From: Neoarius graeffei
Taxonomy: Eukaryota; Chordata; Actinopteri; Siluriformes; Ariidae
DNA: 64,000 nt
NCBI RefSeq assembly: GCF_027579695.1
Contig: NC_083587.1
Coordinates: forward strand, 62,001 to 126,000
Reading direction: 5' to 3'
Made by a program: the position numbers and the translations under genes
Shown: in pieces, positions 56,972 through 64,000 of the stretch
Layout: each line of letters begins with the position of its first letter
How positions within the stretch are numbered: the first letter of the stretch is position 1
Notes under the pieces: model-generated
The model's database searches: none
What the model was told of the DNA's origin: nothing
The model's input: the letters and a program-made list of their open reading frames with translations, nothing else

Positions 56972-58691
56972 TGTAGGTATCATGCCGCCATCTTGTGTCA
57001 GAACTACAATTCCCAGGCAACTTCCGTGTGACCTACGTCACGTGTGGGCGGGATCACCTACGTCAGTCTGCCATGCACGCATAAATCCAAGCGGAAGCTC
57101 CACCATCTTTGTCTCTCATGTCTGGCTTCCGATGAATCTGGACGTATAAAGAGGCGCTCTCCACCCAAAAAGACGTCTTCTTTCTTGCAAGATCCATCAC
57201 TCAGCGCGATCTTCTTACCCTTGGCAAAGGTAAACTCTAGAGTCGCGCGATCTTTAAACTCAACCTGAGTTACAACCGGTTTACTTGCATTAGAAGTGAC
57301 GTCACGACTGCAGCCCAGGCAGTTAAAAGTTAAGAAGCGATTGAATCCTTTTTAACTCAAAAGCGCTGTGCATCTTATTCTGATCAGGGACTTTTCCTCA
57401 CGAACGCTGAGGTTCGGACCAAGAACCCTCTGCTTTCCACGGGAACCACCCAAGTGCTCCGCTGGACCCGAAAGTTTTCTCCGCCTCCATCACGAGCGGC
57501 TCACGTGCTCCCACGGCGAGGCCTGAAGCTACACCGGCGAATAGTTCTTCATATCTTGCTAAAGGCAGGATTAAGTAAGATTTTGGCATTTGGGCATAAT
57601 TAGGATAGTCTTAGGAATTTGCTTTTATTTGAAATGGTGTGAATTTAAACCCAGGTTTATCTGTTACACTGTTAGACACGCAGCGTGTTGATTTATTTTG
57701 GTTCTATGTTCTCTCAATTGTTTAATAGATAGGCTGCGCATGCTTCTCTCTTTTTTATTCTTACTAACATTATAATTTCATTATTATACATCTTGATCTC
57801 AAGATTTCAGTGGATTCAGTATGGTTATGAGCTAGTGGGTTAGCTACAGCTTCCCTTTTGTCTGCTTAGCAACACAAAGCTAATCAAGGCCTACCATGTG
57901 CTCAGCAGGCCATCAGGCCTGATAAACCACACCTCAGCTAGAAATCCACAAGCTAGCTTTTAGTTAGCTACGGCTAATACCCTTGTCTTTAGCAACACGT
58001 GCTCAGTAGGCCTCACCAGGCCTAACAAACACACTTTAGCTAGGCCATAGGGCCTTTAGCAAACTCACACTAGCAACACAAGGCTAAACACAGAGCTAAT
58101 CCTTTGTTCTGTTTAGATAACATTCTTTTGTTTAGCTACCAACAAGCTAGGCCTCCACCACGTGTAGTTAGCTACACGAGGCTAAACACATGGTCAAGTC
58201 CTTCACACACACACACCTCACTGCTTGTATATATTGATTTATTATTTTATCTTTTTATCTTTGTATAATAAATTCATTTATTAAACAAACTGTGTTTTGT
58301 GTGAACAACAATATCTCAAGTCCCCAATCTTCTCAAAGAATTCAAAAAGGGTGCATATAAAAGTTATGTAATGTGGTAAGTGATCGTAATAATTTGGAAA
58401 TATACCATAATTTAGCTGTTTGGTAATTTATTATTCAGCACCAGGATTAATGGTATGATTCACTAAATGATTCATTGAACGATTCACCAAATGATTCACT
58501 AAACGATTCATTGAACGATTCACTAAATGATTCACTGAATGAGACTGATTCTATGGTATGATTCAATTCAAACGAGTCAAATTAAACGATTCAATGGGAT
58601 TGATTCATTTTAATTATTGACCTTCAAAATTTAATGAGACTGATTTAATGAGTGATCACTTAATATCAATAATTAACTGATTGCACCCACA
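56972..58691 (+). mobile_element. Solo LTR (LTR element fossil), 1.7 kb
   Basis: Starts TGTAGGTATC and ends GCACCCACA, so TG...CA, flanked by a 4-bp repeat TCAG (56968-56971 and 58692-58695). It has a TATA box (GTATAAAG near 57146) and a polyadenylation signal near 58265. A patch of short repeats (ATGATTCACTAAACGATTCA type, 58450-58560) and CTAGGCC/GCTAAC-rich repeats (57840-58190) lie inside. The internal region is gone, as after recombination between two LTRs. Inserted in exon 6 of the integrase gene. A diverged relative is at 1-1108. Fossil; family among LTR/ERV groups not resolved. Confidence 0.8.
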
Positions 58692-59145
58692 TCAGTGATG
58701 GCTGGGACAATCACCCCCTCAGAACCGAACAAAACCTAACGCCAAATCAGTTGTTTGAAGTTGGTCAGATGCATCATCCCATTCTAATCCACAGGTATCA
58801 CTGAAATGTGTTTTTAACATGTCTTTTTCTATATGTGCCAATTTTTAATGTGATTCTAAGATGGGGTAATTAAGCACTGATTTACTCTACAAATAGCCAA
58901 GCCTTTTATGGATGCTTTTTTTTTCAAACCTTTAGGAAATCAACATTCCAGAAATTGACTGGGAAGAGAGTGGCGAAATCCCAGAACCACATCTGCATGT
59001 CAATGTTCCATTGGTGGATTGCCCACTTACTGCAGAGCAAATGGAGGCATTAATACACCACATTGACCCACTTCAACCTTCAGACTGCAACGGTGTTGAC
59101 TTATATACAGACACAGTGGAGTATGTGGAAAGTCTAAGAGCTTGA

Positions 59146-59520
59146 GTTTATTTTTTGCATTTTCTCAAAACATTGTAACAGACACTGAATAAATGTCATG
59201 AATGTGAATGGAAAAAGTCAATCTCCGTGCTTTTTATGCCAACTTTTGTTTTCAGGCAATTTGGGATGAAATGTGTGGTAATAATCGAAATTTGCACACA
59301 GAACGAATTTTGCTACAGAGCCAAGCATTTTGGGTACAGCAGTAGCTCCCCCCCACCTTTAAATAGACTCCAATGGTTTACTAATACAATAATTCCTAAA
59401 ACGGCATTAAGTCTTTAAGTCTGCAAACTATTATGAACATTTCAATTACTAAAACATACTAGAATTCAATATTAATTACAAAAACAGTCAGGCAAATATT
59501 CATGCATTCCTTTTAAGCAA
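59146..59520. other. Gap between the two convergent genes
   Basis: AT-rich, holding the AATAAA of the integrase gene and nothing else I can identify. Only about 380 bp separates the two stop codons. Confidence 0.5.
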
Positions 59521-59521
59521 G

Positions 59522-62500
59522 TCAAAATGCAGGAAACTGTACCAAGCCAAAGGCACTGCCGACAGACTCAACACAAACCATCAGATCAGATTTAAGGCCA
59601 GAATAGCTACAGTAATGATCTGGAATCCGTAGACGCTCGTAGCATGTGCTGGCAGTTGGTAGGTGGTTTCGCCCCCTGGACTTCACTATCTCTATGTTGA
59701 GCATGCTCAGTGGTACCTCCCAGCCAGTCCAGAACTTCACAAGCTTGGACAGAATTCCAGAGGTTGCTAAGACAAAGAAAAGTTTATTTTATCCCATGTA
59801 TGAGGGTCATTACCGCTTTTAGTAGCACAAGTCAGGTGGTGCAATTACAGCTAATGCCACTTAAATTATTATTTTTGATGGATTGTATTAAATGTATGCA
59901 TTCCATGTAAATGAAACATTTTGTACAATTAATTGATTTACTTCACACAAAATGACATTAACAGCTCAAAAACTAAAACACCAAACACTTTGGTGATCAG
60001 GAGTGCTGCTTCACTATTAAGCAGGTGCTCTTTGGATCAAGGAGAACAGTCATTTAGAAGCTTGGTCAAATTTAACCCCAGTAGGTGCTGCGGTGTAAGT
60101 TCGGCTAATGCATTGCGAACAAGTCTTCTTCAGAGCCAGGCCCACCACAATAAAGCCTTTTTAATCTAGCAGTGTGCCTTTGGAAATCCTTGGCAAGACT
60201 TACGCCGCAGCACCTACTGGAGTTAAGTTTGACCAAGCTTCTGAAAGACATTAATGGTTGTTGTGACACCCTGGCAAAAATGCCAATGACCTATGTGCAT
60301 TTGTGTGCAGACATGTTTGTATAGATAGCATACAGTCACTTGGATTTACATCATTGTAACCACAGAGAAAGATTCTTGTTTTCAAAACCCAAAACTAAAT
60401 TACTTAGATTACAACTACAGTGGCAACAATAACAATATTGTGAATACTAAACATTTTAAAAAGATGCATTTTAAAAAGGCCAAAAGACATGCAAAGATAT
60501 TTAAATATTTTAAAAAATACAATTCTGTGAGTTTCCATGGTAAAGGGGTGCAATCACAAACTTTTGAGCTGCACTGTATGTTGAAATAACTTACCGTTTT
60601 CAATGAAGGTGCGAAAGTAACCTGTGATGGCGCTGACGGTGCCAGTTGGAACGTCATCATCAGAGTCATCACTGTTGGCTTCTTTGGCATGGGGCCATCT
60701 GATGCATTGAAGAATGACCTGAGAGCATTAAAAAACACATTATTGCATATAATTTTTGAGATGTACTTCCAGTAAGCTCTAACACAATTGGTATAAAAGG
60801 TACTTGTCAACGCACTTCTGGAGTTAGCTGGACCTCAGCCTCCCGTGGAAAGAAAAGGGGAACAACATCTTGGCGAGTGGCTAGAAGTGGCCAAACACCT
60901 GTGTCCTTCAATCCCTTTCTTATTTGTTTAATCTGGGCATGTGCTCTGCCAAGCACCTGAGAAAATGGAGTATAACGTGTATGTCAAAATATAAAGTTGT
61001 GGTAGAAATGTGATCAGGTGTCTGGACCACTTCATTTTACGATTAGATTTATTGCTACATTCTTACAACATAAAAAGGTACAGGAACTTGAGGCTTGGTT
61101 GGAAAAACACTCTGCAATGGAACAGTGACCCAAAGCTAAACACATAAACTGGTCTAGTCAGCTAACATGTTGGTCAAGTCAAAATGTGGACTTTTTGACT
61201 TATCACAATCTTTGAAGAACCACTACATCAATCATCCAGATACAAAACAGGAGCACATTACCGCATGAGAAAGAAGCTGCTGAAAGAGCAGCAATCTGTT
61301 GGTCTCATTGGTTGGAACTGGGCAGTACCAATTCAGGCAAAGTTCCCTTATTTGTGATGACTCCTCCTCAGTCCATCGTTCTTTCATAACCTAGGGATGA
61401 AGGCTCATCAACATAAACAGGTTTTGAACACGAAACGTAAGATTATGGTATGATGGGCTACAACTTTTTCACTCACCAGACTGATGGTTTCCCGGTGTTC
61501 TACATCAGAACAGTCTTCTAGACAGAGTTTTGATGCAGCCATCTCCTTTGTGGAATATATCAAGGCATCCACCACTGCTGGACTAAGTCCTGACAGTGTA
61601 GAACCGCCATGTATCACAGAATGACCAATCATCCTTCCAGCCATCACAAGCAAGTCACTTTCAAGGAGGGATGTAGATAAGATGGGCACGAGGTAGTCAG
61701 TTTGTCCTTCAAGCAATGTAGTCACGGCTGCATTTCCTAGGAAGCACAAATCAACTCAATGTATGGTCAACTCAACGATTTCTGATGTGCCAGTGTTCAC
61801 CAGGGATGTGAGGGAATTGATAAACAGTACATCTATTACAGTGGTAAGACATCCACATACGTGACAATTGGGTTACGCTTCAGTGGTACCATCATGTGGC
61901 CGATTAACAAAAGTACAAACCTAAGTTCAGCTTAAATCCATGTTTCAGCTTGGAAATGGCTGATGACAGAATGTGTCTTGTGACCCCCACACCAACGGCT
62001 GCATCCACTAGAATGAAACATTATTCACAGTGTGGGCATAGATTAATTGAATTTCAGCTGTAAACTTTACTTCTCCTCATTTCCTTTAGTTCCCAAGCAA
62101 GTGTGACAATTTCAGACTATTGTGAATATCATTGTGAATATCAATATTCTGTTAAGTTGTTGCCTCTGTCAATGTATACCTATAATACGGCAGTGGAATG
62201 GTGCTGCCCATTGGCTTTTGGCATGATCAGTTTTGTAAAAAGAAATGAGAGCGATGTCCCAATCTTCATCATCCTCCGTTGCATTCAGGGTAAGCATCAG
62301 AGGTGGCTGATTCACCCCTCCTTGCCTCAGCTCTTCAAGAAACAGCTGCATAGCTTTCTGTGGGGTGTCTGCTGTTTTCCATGACATCAATGAAGCTAAA
62401 ATGGAATTTGAGCAATTATAATGACAGTGATCATGTAATATACCATGCCAAGCACATTTTCATGTGTGAACTTTTTTGTTACCTGTTTCAACTGGTACTA

Positions 62501-64000
62501 GTGGAGATCTGTCCACAACATATCCAGATGATGTACCTGGCGCATCTATATCTGGTTGCAAAGGCCATGAAGGACCTGGCCCATTCACGTTCTCCTTTAC
62601 AGGCTCTCTGTATGCCCTTTCATCAACAGAACATTAAAAACATCTAAGGCATGCTCACAAATAGCTTTCACAATCAAGCAGAGTTGTAATATTTTTAGTT
62701 CAGGTAAAGGTAAATGTCATTAAACAGATATAGTTTTTACTTTACACATGGAAATATTTCATAATAAAGTTATATTTACCTTTCTGCACACTCACTGCCA
62801 TCGTTAGCCAGCACAGATATAGGGAATTCTTTTTGGCAAATTGGACACACCTACACAGAACACAGCATCAGAAGAAAACCCATAAACTTAGAAGTGCACA
62901 TCAGTAACTAATTTGCCTCAAGTAAAATGGTTCAAATGAGGGTACATTTACCCCTTGTTCCTCTGTATCATCTTCTATGACCACCTCATCATCTTGCACC
63001 TGTAGTTTTAATTTAGTAATTGGTTAATTAATATAGCAGTCATACAATCATACTACTTCTATTAATGATTTACAATAGATATGCTCACTCACATTTACTG
63101 TTGGCTGGCAGTTTGCAGCATGGAGTGCCAACATTTGAAGAGGCATGGTGGCATTGCAAGTTAGACAGGGCACTTGTGGCATCCTCTCAAATTCAGCTGA
63201 ATCATAGGGCAGCGGTTCCATCTCCAACTCCTCTTGCAAGGGAACCAGGAAAAGGTGATTTTTCCCATTGTTGGTTACAGCACGGAGCTGCTGTCCTGAG
63301 TAACCCTCTGTGTCCATGGAAACAGCTGAGAGCTTCCTTTGGCCACAGCCACCTATGCCATACCATAAAATGAATCCAGTAATATTACAGGTCATTGTGG
63401 GATTACCTTTCAACACCCTAAGTTAATCGACCTAGGAAAGATAGCAAAATGACACACCTGCTGCTTTGAAAAACATCCATCTTCCTTCAAGAGGGCGGAA
63501 TTTCTTGAACTCATTTTCTATCTGCGTCACAATCTAGGCATAGCCAAATCAAAATGAAGTTAGTTTCATATACATACAGGGATTACATTGAGCCTGGGCT
63601 GAGCCTTGGCACATAAGCTGCATTATGACATGAAAAACAAAACAGTTTTAAAGAATTAGCAAAGCAATGCGTTTTGTGTAGACCACCTGGTTTTCCTGAT
63701 AGCAAGGCAACTTATTATTAAAACAGTTGCGATCAGAGCCCTCCACATAGCAAATTCCATACATAAACTAAAATAACATACATCAGCATGTTTGCAGTCC
63801 TCTGTTAACATCACCAGTCTTCTTCCTAGCCCTGCATGGGCTAACTCCAATTCTTTGGAGGATTTTGGAGTGTGAGTGGTGGGTCCAGGCAGGGCAAAAA
63901 TCATCAGGTTAATGGTCTTAGCTGGACTAGACCTTACAGAAGTAGAGAACCTGCCTTTCCCCCTCTTTGGCTCATGTTTTGTCTGGAACATATTTGGAAA
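59522..64000 (-). CDS. HECT-type E3 ubiquitin-ligase-like gene (3' part, runs off window)
   Basis: Read on minus from the window end: 63991-63783 (KRGKGRFSTSVRSSPAKTIN, IFALPGPTTHTPKSSKELEL, GLGRRLVMLTEDCKHADV), 63535-63464 (IENEFKKFRPLEGRWMFFKA), 63351-63093 (GGCGQRKLSAVSMDTEGYSG, PLPYDSAEFERMPQVPC and a CLTC...LHAANC finger), 62999-62952, 62850-62780 (VCPICQKEFPISVLANDGSE), 62607-62483, 62395-62180 (KAMQLFLEELRQGGVNQPPL), 62007-61921 (GVGVTRHILSSAISKLKHGF), 61736-61477 (GRMIGHSVIHGGSTLSGLSP), 61390-61262, 60956-60816, 60718-60595 and 59766-59522. The last exon has FWTGWEVPLSMLNIEIV and LPTASTCYERLRIP, the HECT C-lobe with its catalytic Cys. Resembles multicopy fish G2E3-like proteins. No stop seen in the exons read. 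Confidence 0.65.
60050..60255. repeat. Inverted repeat in the last intron of the HECT-like gene
   Basis: GAAGCTTGGTCAAATTTAAC then CCCAGTAGGTGCTGCGGTGTAAG at 60057-60100 is matched inversely at 60200-60243 (CTTACGCCGCAGCACCTACTG). A fold-back MITE about 190 bp long. Confidence 0.8.

Larger units (their letters stand above)
52487..59145 (+). pseudogene. IS3EU-type DDE integrase gene, 7 exons, interrupted
   Basis: Exons: 52487-52510 (METEMNAW), 53330-54003, 54332-54377, 54605-54696, 55926-56036, 56804-56971 continued at 58696-58794, and about 58936-59145. Phases agree at exons 2 to 6. The N-terminal part has a helix-turn-helix-like SRSTAGRPKISICPDHLKHL and LYRRMSEYNISVRELY. The catalytic core has LVHMDTNHKLIRYNIV (first Asp), [26 protein letters not shown] (second Asp) and SVHNQRTERLWCDIWMG (Glu). 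The last exon is EINIPEIDWEESGE to YVESLRA, with AATAAA at 59184. A solo LTR splits exon 6, so the gene is probably dead although the triad is whole. The join into the last exon has an unresolved phase. Confidence 0.8.
51965..64000. mobile_element. Candidate large IS3EU-like transposon with integrase and HECT-type genes
   Basis: The L2-like LINE breaks off at about 51965 and two convergent spliced genes fill the rest of the window. The left gene is an IS3EU-type integrase. The right one, on minus and running off the window, is a HECT-type ubiquitin-ligase relative of the kind present in many copies in fish genomes. Their convergent layout within an interrupted LINE suggests one mobile unit, but only one presumed end is visible. 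It could also be two neighbours that arrived separately. Confidence 0.5.

Overview
The window reads as teleost fish nuclear DNA. It has intron-bearing genes with GT/AG splice sites, one compact replication-dependent histone cluster, and a very dense load of fish-type mobile elements: L2/CR1-type LINEs, Tc1, hAT, CACTA-like, ISL2EU-like and IS3EU-like transposons, tRNA-headed SINEs and MITEs. The tRNA-headed SINE family would fit an otophysan (possibly catfish-like) fish, but that is a weak inference.

Layout. 1-1108: part of a long LTR, minus strand. 1252-1834: a SINE and a palindromic TA-flanked MITE. About 2520-20760: one CR1/jockey-type LINE split by five later insertions: a palindromic MITE, two CACTA-like elements in tandem (5438-13139, with a transposase and a DUF4806-type second gene; 13158-15046, shorter, carrying a THAP exon), a Tc1 element, and an L2-like LINE in its 3' tail. 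22294-28269: a tRNA-Val(CAC) sequence split by a 5.9-kb hAT element. That hAT holds an ISL2EU-like element, which in turn holds a 1.4-kb TIR element. 28460-32110: decayed tRNA-derived sequences (initiator Met, Arg, perhaps Lys) in tandem duplications, interrupted by an L2-like LINE lacking its 3' half. An isolated 45-bp collagen-type exon lies at 32486.

35270-41600 is mostly repeats: a SINE, two more ISL2EU-like elements with long GC-cored palindromes, and an inverted-repeat element. 42147-46400 is the only clearly intact host locus: H4 and H2B on plus, H3.2, H2A and H1 on minus, each followed by the same histone 3' stem-loop. 47165-52000 is LINE and SINE debris, with a 691-bp MITE inside a SINE.

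About 51965 to beyond 64000 holds two convergent multi-exon genes. One is a DDE-integrase gene of IS3EU type (plus). The other is a gene ending in a HECT-type ubiquitin-ligase C-lobe (minus). The pair sits inside an L2-like LINE and may be one large transposon whose right end lies outside the window. The integrase gene has a 1.7-kb solo LTR in an exon, so this copy is probably inactive.

The histone genes work together as nucleosome and linker-histone supply in S phase. Almost everything else is a layered record of transposition, with order readable from target-site duplications and nesting. No CRISPR, operon or prokaryotic feature is present.
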